Shown here: in pieces, positions 30,930 through 38,709 of the stretch
Numbering within the stretch: position 1 is the first letter of the stretch
Layout of the letters: every line of letters starts with the position of its first letter
NCBI GenBank assembly: GCA_945883235.1
Contig: CAMCXF010000032.1
Coordinates: 1-39,304, forward strand
DNA from: Phenylobacterium deserti
GTDB taxonomy: Bacteria; Pseudomonadota; Alphaproteobacteria; Caulobacterales; Caulobacteraceae
Direction of reading: 5' to 3'
DNA: 39,304 nucleotides
The notes under the pieces: generated by a model
Told to the model about the DNA's origin: nothing
The model's database searches: none
The model's input: only the letters and a program-made list of their open reading frames with translations
Program-made: the position numbers and the translations under genes

Positions 30930-32270
30930 TTACCCGCGATACCCCGCCGTCGCGCCCAGCGGCGTGGCCAGGCGCTCCGCCATACCCAACGCCGCCGCCT
31001 CCGATCCCGCCACCACCTGGCAGGACAGCGGCAGGCCGTCCGCCGTCATCCCCACCGGGAACGCGGTTGCCGGCAGTCCGGTGAAGTTGGCCAGGGCGGT
31101 GAAGTCGGCCTGGTTGGCGGGGGCCGCGCCGAAGGGGAAGGCAGTCTGGGGGGCGGTGGGCATGAGGACGGCGGCGTAGGGAGCGCAGGCGGCACGGATC
31201 GCGGCACCGGCGCGGGTGATCTCGCGACAGGCGCTGGCGAGTTTATGGGCGGGTTGGTTGCCGCCCCATTCAAGCAGGGCGCGGAAGCCGTTCGAGAAGC
31301 CTTCGGGGTGTTCGCTCAGCATGGGCTGATGGACAACGTAGCCCTCGGCCTCCGAGATCAGCAGGCCCAGGCGTCGCATGCGGCCGAAGTCGTAATCGGA
31401 GAGGCGGACGGTCTCGACCTTGAGCCCCAGCGTCCGGGCACGGTCGACGGTTTCGACGAGGGCGGCGGCGACATGCGGCTCGACCTCCACCTGACCGTCA
31501 AAGGCGAGCACACCCAGAACGCCTTCGGTCGGTGTCCCGACGGGATCGTCGGTAATGGCAGCCAGCGTCGCCGCGCAGTCGGCGGCGGAGCGGGCGTGGG
31601 GGCCGATGTGGTCCAGGGTCCATGACAGAGCGGTGGTGCCCACGTCGGAGACGGCACCGTAGCGCGGCTTGTGGCCGAACACACCGCAGTAGGCAGACGG
31701 GATTCGGACGCTGCCCATGGTGTCGGTGCCCAGGGCCGCGGCGCATAGACCCGCAGCCACCGCCGCCCCGGAACCGCCGGAGGAGCCGCCGGGCGTGTAG
31801 CCTGGACGGTGAGGGTTCGCCGTGCGCCCGAACCACGGATTGTCGGTGGTGGCCCCCAGCGCGCCCTCGTGCATGTTGACAGAACCCAGGATCACCGCGC
31901 CCGCGTGGCGCAACCGGACGACCACCTCGGCGTCTGCGGCGGCAATGCGGTCGCGATAGGCCCCGATGCCGGCGGTCCAGGGGCGACCTGCGACCGCGAT
32001 GTTGGCCTTCACCAGAACGGGGACGCCATCGATGGGGGATAGCGGCTGGCCATTGGCCCAGCGTGCGGCGCTGGCCCGGGCTCCCGCCCGTGCGCCGGCC
32101 TCATCGACGTCGGTGACCGCCCGCAGTCCGGGATTCAGGCGGGCGATGCGCGACAGATAGGTCTCGGTCGCCTCCACCGGCGTGATGGCGCGCGCGGCGA
32201 ACATGGCGTGGAGGCCGACGACGCCGGCGGCAACGATGGAGTTGGAGAATTCTTCAGCCATAGCGCTCAT
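30930..32270 (-). CDS. Amidase-signature-family amidohydrolase
   Basis: 446 residues from the ATG at 32270, which overlaps the ligase gene by 17 bases; a second ATG at 32261 is equally possible. The Ser-cisSer-Lys triad is visible: Lys88 in VLVKANIAV, Ser163 in GGSSGGSGAA and nucleophile Ser187 in GTDTMGSVRIPSA. The family hydrolyses amides to acid and ammonia in the cytoplasm. The GTDTMGS reading, with Met where Gly is usual, may alter the pocket. It is the last gene of an overlapping operon of two MmgE/PrpD proteins and a CoA ligase, which suggests that the operon's substrate carries an amide. Confidence 0.92.
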   Translation of the reverse strand: MSAMAEEFSNSIVAAGVVGLHAMFAARAITPVEATETYLSRIARLNPGLRAVTDVDEAGARAGARASAARWANGQPLSPIDGVPVLVKANIAVAGRPWTAGIGAYRDRIAAADAEVVVRLRHAGAVILGSVNMHEGALGATTDNPWFGRTANPHRPGYTPGGSSGGSGAAVAAGLCAAALGTDTMGSVRIPSAYCGVFGHKPRYGAVSDVGTTALSWTLDHIGPHARSAADCAATLAAITDDPVGTPTEGVLGVLAFDGQVEVEPHVAAALVETVDRARTLGLKVETVRLSDYDFGRMRRLGLLISEAEGYVVHQPMLSEHPEGFSNGFRALLEWGGNQPAHKLASACREITRAGAAIRAACAPYAAVLMPTAPQTAFPFGAAPANQADFTALANFTGLPATAFPVGMTADGLPLSCQVVAGSEAAALGMAERLATPLGATAGYRG

Positions 32271-33645
32271 CGATCAGCCGGATGGGCTTCTGGCGCACAT
32301 CGATCTGGGTGAGCGTCGCCGTGGCACCCTTGGCGACCAGTTCCACATCCACCTCGATGCCGATCTTGCGCTTCAGGATTTCGCTGAATGCGCGGGCGAT
32401 GTCGGGGTCCTGCGGTGTCGTGGTTTCGGCGACGACGACGAAGCTGTCGCGGCCTTGCGCGTCGCGTCGCGCGTAGCAGATGAACTCTCCGGCGAAGGCG
32501 GCGTGCTCGTCCAGCATCGGGCCGATGCCTTGCGGGAAGATGTTGATGCCACGGATCTTCACCATGTTGTCCGAGCGGCCGAGGAACCCCTCGATACGGG
32601 TGAAGTTGACGCCCAGCGCCGATGTGCCCGCCTTCACCTGGGTCACGTCGTGGGTGTTGAAGCGGATGATGGGATAGAGGTCGTCCTTGTAGAGGCAGGT
32701 CACCACCATGTCGCCGACCGCGCCCGAGGCGGCGGGGCGGTGGGTGTCCAGGTCGCAGACCTCGAGGAACTGGGCGTCCTCCATCACGTAGAGACCGTCG
32801 CGGTCTGGCCCCTCGCCGGCCACGATGCCGGTGTCGCCGACGCCGTACCAGTCAAAGCAGGCCGCGCCGCCCCACGCTTCGGAGATCGCGTCCTTGTCCT
32901 CGCGGCCCATGTGACCGGTGATCATGCGAACCTGTATGTCCACGCCGGGAACCAGCCCCTGCTCGCGCGCCACCTCGGCCAGTTTCTTGATGTAGTCGGC
33001 GAAGCCCACGATGACGTTGGCCCCGAAGGTGCGCATCAGTTCGACCTGCTGGGCGGACCGAGTCTCGATACCGGTGCCGGCCGGCAGGAAGACGGCGCTG
33101 GTCCAGTGGGTGACCGCCTCGCGCACATAGTGGCCGCCGTTGATCATGCCGTGGCCATAGACCGAGTGGACCACGTCACCCGGCCGCACGCCCTGCCACC
33201 GGTACAGGCGCCCCAGCATCAGGGCCTGCACCTCGCGGCTCTTGGGGCCGAACAGCAGCACCTGGGGCTTGCCGGTGGTGCCCGAAGTGGTGTGCAGGAT
33301 TACCGGCGGACGGTGGGCATGGGTCTCGAACCCGGCAAAATCACCGAACGGCGGCGCGCGATCCAGGCTGGCCATAATGTCGGACTTGTCGAAGGTCGGC
33401 AGGCCGGGCAGGTCGTCGAGACTGCGGATATCGCCGGGCTGGATGCCCGCGGCACCCCACAGGCGTTGATAAAAGATGGTCCCCCAGGCGCGGTCGACGC
33501 AGCGGGCGAAAAGGCGTTCCTGATGCGCCCGGATCTCGTCACGGCTTTTGGCGGCGAACAGCGGAAAGGCGTCGCCGATCGGGTGCTCCGCGGTCATCCG
33601 GGCGAAGTCGATTTCCTGCCAGTAACTGCTGTGGGTATCGGTCAT
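32254..33645 (-). CDS. PaaK-like (phenylacetate-CoA ligase family) acyl-CoA ligase
   Basis: 463 residues, starting directly after the MmgE/PrpD stop (TGA then ATG). The AMP-binding loop is TTSGTTGKPQVLL. The later DWYGVGDTG, DLYPIIRFNTHD and GRSDNMVKIRGINIFPQGI blocks are the PaaK/adenylating signature, and the C-terminal AMP-binding_C_2 domain contains the conserved catalytic Lys region (LTQIDVRQKPIRLID). It activates a carboxylic acid with ATP and CoA. Length and domain order are normal. Aryl acid substrates are usual for the family, but the operon context (PrpD-like proteins, amidase) leaves the real substrate open. Confidence 0.92.
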   Translation of the reverse strand: MTDTHSSYWQEIDFARMTAEHPIGDAFPLFAAKSRDEIRAHQERLFARCVDRAWGTIFYQRLWGAAGIQPGDIRSLDDLPGLPTFDKSDIMASLDRAPPFGDFAGFETHAHRPPVILHTTSGTTGKPQVLLFGPKSREVQALMLGRLYRWQGVRPGDVVHSVYGHGMINGGHYVREAVTHWTSAVFLPAGTGIETRSAQQVELMRTFGANVIVGFADYIKKLAEVAREQGLVPGVDIQVRMITGHMGREDKDAISEAWGGAACFDWYGVGDTGIVAGEGPDRDGLYVMEDAQFLEVCDLDTHRPAASGAVGDMVVTCLYKDDLYPIIRFNTHDVTQVKAGTSALGVNFTRIEGFLGRSDNMVKIRGINIFPQGIGPMLDEHAAFAGEFICYARRDAQGRDSFVVVAETTTPQDPDIARAFSEILKRKIGIEVDVELVAKGATATLTQIDVRQKPIRLIDERYG

Positions 33646-35004
33646 TCAGATTTCTCCGGCGGCGAGGCGGAACACCTGGCCGGCGTCTTCAAGGGTGTCG
33701 AAATGGTCGAACAGCGCGCTCAAGGGCGCATGGACATTTTCAAGGTCGGCGAAGGCCAGGCAGGCGCGGGCCTTTTCCAGATGCTGCTCCCGGGTGAGCG
33801 GCCAGGCGGGCGACCCCAGCTGAGTGGTTACAGCGGCGCGCACCTCACGCCCATCGCGCAGGCGGGCCACAGCCTCGGCCGGGACGAAGGAGGCGGGATC
33901 GGGGTTGTCGTCGGCGACTACCTTTACCCTTTCGGCCAGCTTCTGTAGGCCAGGATCCGACAGACTGTCCGGACCGAAGTCGCCCAGTCCGACGGTCCCC
34001 CGCGTCAGCGTCACGGCCGCCAGATAGGGCAGGCACAGCCGGGCATAGGCCGGGGTCATGGGCTGGACGGCCGGACGGCCCACCAGCCGGTGGATCAGGG
34101 GCGGCGCGCGCCAAGTCAGTTGCTCAAGGTTCTCCGCCGAGACGCCTTGGTAGGCCATCAGTTCCTGGACCGCCACGATGCCACCGTGTCCCGCGCGGCC
34201 TGTCGGGAACGGCTTCCAGCTGACTTCGGTGATCCGGAAGGTCTGCCCAAGTGTCGCCAGAACCGGCGCGAAATCGAATGCTGTCTCGAACAGGGTCATG
34301 TAGCCGAAGTCGCCGTCCAGCGACCGGCGCGGCCCGGGCAGGCCGGCGGCGGCCACGTCCACAGCCATCAGGGCGGCGCGGGCGGCGTTGGCGATCTGAA
34401 CGGGCAGGGCGGGTTTACCCTCTTGATGGGCCTGCATGGTCCCCGATGCGAAACCCAGGCCATAGCCGAAGGCGTCGAGGGTGGTCTCTTGCGACAGCCC
34501 CTTGAGCCGAGCCACCCCGGCGATGGCGCCGAACAGGCCCGAGGTCGCGGGGCGGAAGAACCTCAGTGGCGTAGTTGCGGCTACACCCAGGTTTAGAGAC
34601 ACATCCGCGCCTGCGATGATCGCGGCCAGCACCTGGGCACCCGAGTAGGAACCAGAGCGTCCGCACTCGGCCATCAACGCCGCACCCAGCGTTGCCATCG
34701 GGTGCAACACCGCAGGTTCGTGGACGCAGTCAAACTCCTGGCCGTGCATCTGGAAAGCATTGACGAAGGCGGCCTGTACGGCGGGCAACCGAACGCCGCG
34801 GCGGCCCAGCACCAGCCCGTCGGACCCTTCGCCCCAGCCCCGCGCGGCGGCCAGGATGTCATCGGCGTGGGCGGCGCGCGCCCCGGCGACGCCGACGCAG
34901 AGTGTGTCGTGCAGGAAGGTGGCGGCGGCGGTGCGCGCGGCTTGCGGCATCTGTGACCACGGGAACGTCAGGGCGTGATCGACCAGCACCTCGGCGGGGT
35001 TCAT
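33646..35004 (-). CDS. MmgE/PrpD-family protein (2-methylcitrate dehydratase / cis-aconitate decarboxylase fold), second copy
   Basis: About 452 residues from the ATG at 35004, coupled by ATGA to the first copy; the longer frame to 35166 lies inside that gene. Family blocks seen are FLHDTLCVGVAG, NAFQMHGQEFDCVHEPAVLHPMATL-like (split at residues ~85-110; the usual aspartate and His are Asp and His here), FRPATSGLFGAIAG, and SWKPFPTGRAGHGG. The family includes 2-methylcitrate dehydratase, cis-aconitate decarboxylase and iminodisuccinate epimerase. The middle His-x-TGT loop of canonical members reads RPATSG here, a noticeable change. With its equally long neighbour it may form a heteromer. Confidence 0.88.
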   Translation of the reverse strand: MNPAEVLVDHALTFPWSQMPQAARTAAATFLHDTLCVGVAGARAAHADDILAAARGWGEGSDGLVLGRRGVRLPAVQAAFVNAFQMHGQEFDCVHEPAVLHPMATLGAALMAECGRSGSYSGAQVLAAIIAGADVSLNLGVAATTPLRFFRPATSGLFGAIAGVARLKGLSQETTLDAFGYGLGFASGTMQAHQEGKPALPVQIANAARAALMAVDVAAAGLPGPRRSLDGDFGYMTLFETAFDFAPVLATLGQTFRITEVSWKPFPTGRAGHGGIVAVQELMAYQGVSAENLEQLTWRAPPLIHRLVGRPAVQPMTPAYARLCLPYLAAVTLTRGTVGLGDFGPDSLSDPGLQKLAERVKVVADDNPDPASFVPAEAVARLRDGREVRAAVTTQLGSPAWPLTREQHLEKARACLAFADLENVHAPLSALFDHFDTLEDAGQVFRLAAGEI

Positions 35005-36359
35005 GCGTCGCTCCCCGGAAGTGCTGCAGAAAGCTCGGTCACATCTGCGGTGTCGCCCAGGCCGGCACAGGCGGCGCAGAGGCGGTCGGCCCGCGCGGCG
35101 GTCAGGCCGCCCCAGGCCATCAGGGTGCGCGCTTTGGCGTCGAGATCCTTTGGCGTCACAGGCCATTCCGGATCCCCGAAGGCGTCGGGAACCTCGACCT
35201 CCAGCCGCGAGCCATCGCGCAGGATGGCGACGGCGCTGGCTCCGAATCGAGCGGGATAGCGGGCGGTAGCGGAGACGTCTTCGTTGACCGAAACCCGACC
35301 CCGGAGCGCCGCAAGGTCGGGGTCAGCGATGGCCAACGGCGTGAAACGTTCAAGATTGGCGTCGCCGTAAATCCAGGCCGCAGCGGCGGCATGTTGCAGA
35401 GAGAACTTGGCCTCGCCGAGCGTGTGCGGATCGGGCTTGTCGCAGAACGTGAGGGCGTCGCGGTAGCTGGCCACCTCGAGCCGCTCGAGGGCCCGGCCCT
35501 CGGCGCGCGCCCGCAGAATCAGCACAGCGTCGATGGCGGCATGGGCGTGGCGGCAGGCGGCGTGGGGCTTGAAGCTGACCTCATGGATCGCCCACGGACT
35601 GTCGGGCGCGGCGACCACCGTTTCCGGATCGGCGCCATCGCACAGGGCGGCGAAAAACCCCTGTGGTCCCTCGAAATGGCTGAGGGGGCCGGCGTAACCC
35701 TCGCGCGCCAGAAACGCGGCGGCCAGGCCGTTGGCGGCGGCGCGGCCATCGTGCAGCGCCTTGGTGAACACCGGCTCGTGGCGCACCTGCCAGAGGCCGG
35801 CGGCCTGTTGCCCGGCGTTGGCCAGCGCCCAAGCGGTCTGAAGTTGTGACAGGCCCAGCAATGAGGCTGCCGCCGCCGCCGCGCCGAACGGCCCGCAGGT
35901 GCCTGTGGCGTGGAAGTAACGATAGTGCCCCGGACCAGCCGCGCGTCCCACCCGGATCATCGCGTCATAGCCGCGAACCACGGCGTCCAGAAATGTGTTT
36001 CCGTCTGCAACCCCGGCAGCCTCTGCCGCGGCCAGCGTCGCCGGCATCACCACCGGCCCCGGGTGCAGCAACCCGCGCTTGTCCACATCGTCCATCTCCA
36101 GCAGCGCGCCCATCGGCCCATTGGCCAGGGCTGCCGCCTGCGGCCCGCTGCGACGACCACCGACCACACGACAGGGACCGGCCCCTTCCAGCGCCGCCAA
36201 GGCGCGGGGTTCCGCCGCGCCGGGTTCAAACGCGCCGGCGCTCACGCATCCGGCCCAGTCCAGCACATGCAGCCGCGCCCGCGCGCGATCAGCCGCGCCG
36301 ACCGGTCGGGCAAGGATGGCGGCCAGCCGTTCCGCGACCGTCTGAATTTGTCCGGACAT
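35001..36359 (-). CDS. MmgE/PrpD-family protein, first copy
   Basis: 452 residues, first gene of the operon. Blocks: DWAGCVSAGAFEPGAAEP, LANGPMGALLEMDDVDKRGL with HPGPVVMPATLAAAEA (the family's aspartate/His region), FHATGTCGPFGAAAAAASLL (close to the canonical H-x-TGT-x-G-x-FG loop) and SFKPHAACRHAHAAIDA, with the Lys, Cys and His of the active-site face. It keeps more canonical residues than the second copy, so it may be the catalytic member of the pair. Reactions known for the family are dehydration, decarboxylation or epimerisation of tricarboxylic and aminodicarboxylic acids. It is divergent from a GntR regulator, 45 bases away. Confidence 0.9.
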   Translation of the reverse strand: MSGQIQTVAERLAAILARPVGAADRARARLHVLDWAGCVSAGAFEPGAAEPRALAALEGAGPCRVVGGRRSGPQAAALANGPMGALLEMDDVDKRGLLHPGPVVMPATLAAAEAAGVADGNTFLDAVVRGYDAMIRVGRAAGPGHYRYFHATGTCGPFGAAAAAASLLGLSQLQTAWALANAGQQAAGLWQVRHEPVFTKALHDGRAAANGLAAAFLAREGYAGPLSHFEGPQGFFAALCDGADPETVVAAPDSPWAIHEVSFKPHAACRHAHAAIDAVLILRARAEGRALERLEVASYRDALTFCDKPDPHTLGEAKFSLQHAAAAAWIYGDANLERFTPLAIADPDLAALRGRVSVNEDVSATARYPARFGASAVAILRDGSRLEVEVPDAFGDPEWPVTPKDLDAKARTLMAWGGLTAARADRLCAACAGLGDTADVTELSAALPGSDA

Positions 36360-36404
36360 ATTTCCATATCACGGCGCTGAGGGGGGTAGGTCAAGGGGGG
36401 AGCG

Positions 36405-37148
36405 ATGGGCTATAGCCGTAACATGGCGCGCATCCCACGTTACCACGTTCTGGCCGACGGGCTTCGTAGCGAGATCCGGTCCGGGCGCTATCCCGTTGGC
36501 GCGCAGTTGCCCACCGAACTGGAGATCTGCCGCACGGAAGGCGTTTCACGCCACACCGCCCGCGACGCCCTGCGCATCCTTATCGACGAGGGGCTGGTGG
36601 AACGCCGCCAAGGCGCCGGTACCAAGGTGATCGCCGCCCAGCGTCCCGCCGCCTTCGTCCAGCCGCTGGGCGGGCCCCAGGAGTTAATGCAGTACGCCCG
36701 TGACGCGCGCCTGGAGATCAGCGCTGCGGTGCACCGGCCCCTGGATGCCTGGGAAACGGCCTGGCTGGAGACTGCCGGGAAGGAGCCTTGGGCGGTGGCC
36801 GATGGCCTGCGCCGCCGAGCGGGCGGTGAGATACTGGCCCGCACACGACTGTTCATTCCCGCCCGCTTTGCAGTGATCGCCGGCGAGATCGGCGTATCTC
36901 CCGGGGCAGTCCAGGAATTGATCGAACGTCGCTGGGGCGTGCGCCCCGCCCGCATCGCCCAGCAGATCACCGCCCAAGTGCTGGACGAAGAGGCGGCCAG
37001 AGCCCTCCACGTGAAGCCCGGCACTGCGGCGCTGCGCACCCTGCGCCGCTATCTGGACGAGCAGGATCGGGTGATCGTGGCGTCGGACTCGCTGCACCCC
37101 GCCGACCGCTTTGCGTACGAGATGACGTATCATCGCGACGGGGGGTAG
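36405..37148 (+). CDS. GntR-family (HutC type) transcriptional regulator
   Basis: 247 residues from the ATG at 36405, with a strong GGGGGGAG ribosome site; Met7 is an alternative. The winged helix reads PRYHVLADGLRSEIRSGRYP, LPTELEICRTEGVSRHTARD, ALRILIDEGLVERRQGAGT. A UTRA domain follows, with a SPGAVQELIERRWGV block, AARALHVKPGTAALRTLRRY and DSLHPADRFAYEM. It is divergent from the MmgE/PrpD-ligase-amidase operon and is most likely its repressor. The short gap holds ATAT-TTCC-ATAT (36358-36369), a possible but weak operator. It is a different protein from the other GntR regulator at 23923-24717. Confidence 0.92.
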   Translation: MGYSRNMARIPRYHVLADGLRSEIRSGRYPVGAQLPTELEICRTEGVSRHTARDALRILIDEGLVERRQGAGTKVIAAQRPAAFVQPLGGPQELMQYARDARLEISAAVHRPLDAWETAWLETAGKEPWAVADGLRRRAGGEILARTRLFIPARFAVIAGEIGVSPGAVQELIERRWGVRPARIAQQITAQVLDEEAARALHVKPGTAALRTLRRYLDEQDRVIVASDSLHPADRFAYEMTYHRDGG

Positions 37149-37181
37149 GGGGCCGACTTCCAGACGCCCTCCTATCCCCCG
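37139..37181. terminator. Possible bidirectional hairpin between gntR and the yccF-like gene
   Basis: CGGGGGGTAGG (37139-37149) can pair with CCTATCCCCCG (37171-37181) with one mismatch or bulge and a 21-base loop. It contains the stop codons of both convergent genes. No T-run; the G- and C-rich runs may form this stem by chance. Confidence 0.35.
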
Positions 37182-37539
37182 ACCACGGCCTTGCCCACGG
37201 GGGTAATCAACAGCAACGCCAGTTTCACATGCTGCCAGGCGAAGGGAATACCGATGATCGTCATGGCGAGGCCCGTCGCCAGGATGAGGTGGTGCAGCGC
37301 CAGCCACCATCCGGCCAGAATCAGCCACAGGATATTGAGGCAACCGCTGGTGAACCCTGGGTCGGAGTCGACGACGATCAGTCCGAACGGCCAGTAGCTG
37401 AAGCTCGCGATCCGGAACGCCGCCAGCGTCCAGGGCAAGCCCACCACCCTGATCGCCAGGATCGCGCCCGCCAGGATTCACAGCCTTCCGGAATCCAGCC
37501 GCCCAGCACGAACCACAACACGTTCAGCAACAGGCGCAT
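37172..37539 (-). pseudogene. yccF: yccF-like membrane protein gene, frameshifted
   Basis: The start MRLLLNVLWFVLGGWIPEG (from an ATG at 37539 with GAGGA 6 bases upstream) is a good YccF N-terminus, but that frame then turns into Arg/Trp-rich nonsense and ends at 37378. The rest of the family pattern continues in another frame: LAGAILAIRVVGLPWTLAAF, SYWPFGLIVVD, LNILWLILAGWWLALHHLI, TIIGIPFAWQHVKLAL, TPVGKAVVGG, ending at 37172. The shift lies at about 37477-37490 and needs either two extra bases or one missing base plus a lost stop. Apart from that, the length (~122 codons) is normal for the two-domain YccF family of small inner-membrane proteins. Either a recent mutation or a sequencing error. 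Confidence 0.78.
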
Positions 37540-37575
37540 GAAGGTTCCTCGCAGCGAGGAGATCACGGTGCGGTA

Positions 37576-38709
37576 TCACGCCGACCGTGGCAAAGCCCAG
37601 CCGTGCTTGGTGATCTCACCTCGATCCGCGTCCAGCTCCGGGATCGCCGGGTCGACCACCCCCGGCTCCTCGCGGAACCTGATCGGAGTGCCCACGACCT
37701 CGTTTCCCGACGCGTCGAAGGCCAGCATGCCGCGGGCGGCCACAGCCGGATCGTCGAAGCCTTCCTTCAGCGTGCGCACGGGAGCGAAGCAGACGTCCTT
37801 GCCTTCGAACCAAACCTCCCAGTCGGTGCGGGTGCGGGTGCGGAAGGTCTCGCGGAAAAAGTCCCGCAAGAGATACTGGCCGGGTCCAGGTTGCAGTTCG
37901 GCATAGGGCAGGAGGTCGAGGCGGCCCAGCGCCTCCAGCAGGTTGCGGGCGAACTTCATCTCCGAGCCGCCTAGCGCCACCCACTGGCTGTCGGCGCACT
38001 CATAGAGCTGGAACATAGCCGAGCCGCCCCAGGAACGTTCGTGCTTGGGCGTGTGCGGCTCGCCGGTTGCGAAGATCTTGCCGGTGACGTTGGGGGTCCA
38101 GGCCAGCACGGAGTCCAGCATGGCCACGTCCAGATAGTCGCCCTGGCCCGTGGTCTGGCGACGCAGCAGGGCCATAAGCACGCCGGACAGCGCGGTCAGC
38201 GACGCCAGCGCATCGGCCACCGGCATGTGGGGCGAGGCGGGCTTGCCGTCCTGACCTTCGTTGAGCGAGATCACGCCGGCCAGCGCCTCGACGGCCAGGT
38301 CGTGGGCGGGGCGGTCTCGGTTGGGGCCGTCCTGGCCGAAGGCGCTGATGGAGCAGTAGACGATGCCCGGATTGACCGCCTTGACCGCGTCGTAGCCGAC
38401 GCCCAGCCGGTCGACGACGCCGGGGCGGAAGGCTTCGACCAACACGTCGGCCTCCTTCGCCAGCGCCCAGAACAGCGCCTGGCCTTCATCGGACTTCAGG
38501 TCGAGCTGGACCGAGCGCTTGCCGCGATGGGTGTTGCGGAACCAGACCGAGGTGCCGTTCTTCATGTAGCCGATGTGACGGGTGGGCTCGCCTTCGCCGG
38601 CCGGTTCGACCTTGATCACATCGGCACCGTGGTCGGCCATCATCAGGGTCAGCATCGGCCCGGGCAGGAACAGCGACAGGTCCAGAATCTTGAGGCCTTC
38701 GAGTTTCAT
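37576..38709 (-). CDS. CaiB/BaiF-family (class III) CoA-transferase
   Basis: 377 residues. It opens LEGLKILDLSLFLPGPMLTL, then ADHGADVIKVEPAGEGEPTR, NRGKRS-like THRGKRSVQLDLKSDEG, and carries the family's catalytic Asp (Asp137 in RDRPAHDLAVEAL). The end SNEVVGTPIRF-like block is standard. It moves CoA between acids without ATP. It is ATGA-coupled to a second CoA-transferase upstream on the same strand, a common arrangement for heteromeric or two-substrate class III transferases. It starts 37 bases upstream of the yccF-like gene, probably as part of the same catabolic block as the MmgE/PrpD operon. Confidence 0.92.
   Translation of the reverse strand: MKLEGLKILDLSLFLPGPMLTLMMADHGADVIKVEPAGEGEPTRHIGYMKNGTSVWFRNTHRGKRSVQLDLKSDEGQALFWALAKEADVLVEAFRPGVVDRLGVGYDAVKAVNPGIVYCSISAFGQDGPNRDRPAHDLAVEALAGVISLNEGQDGKPASPHMPVADALASLTALSGVLMALLRRQTTGQGDYLDVAMLDSVLAWTPNVTGKIFATGEPHTPKHERSWGGSAMFQLYECADSQWVALGGSEMKFARNLLEALGRLDLLPYAELQPGPGQYLLRDFFRETFRTRTRTDWEVWFEGKDVCFAPVRTLKEGFDDPAVAARGMLAFDASGNEVVGTPIRFREEPGVVDPAIPELDADRGEITKHGWALPRSA

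Noticed and set aside
32182..33948. Long plus-strand open frame (588 codons) opposite the PaaK-like ligase
   Set aside because: Low-complexity Gly/His/Asp-rich translation with no motifs; the opposite strand encodes a complete acyl-CoA ligase.
36351..36372. ATAT-TTCC-ATAT near the PrpD/GntR divergent gap as a sixth regulon operator
   Set aside because: Only about half of the arm bases match the AAATGATATA consensus and the geometry differs; at most a weak site for the local GntR protein.
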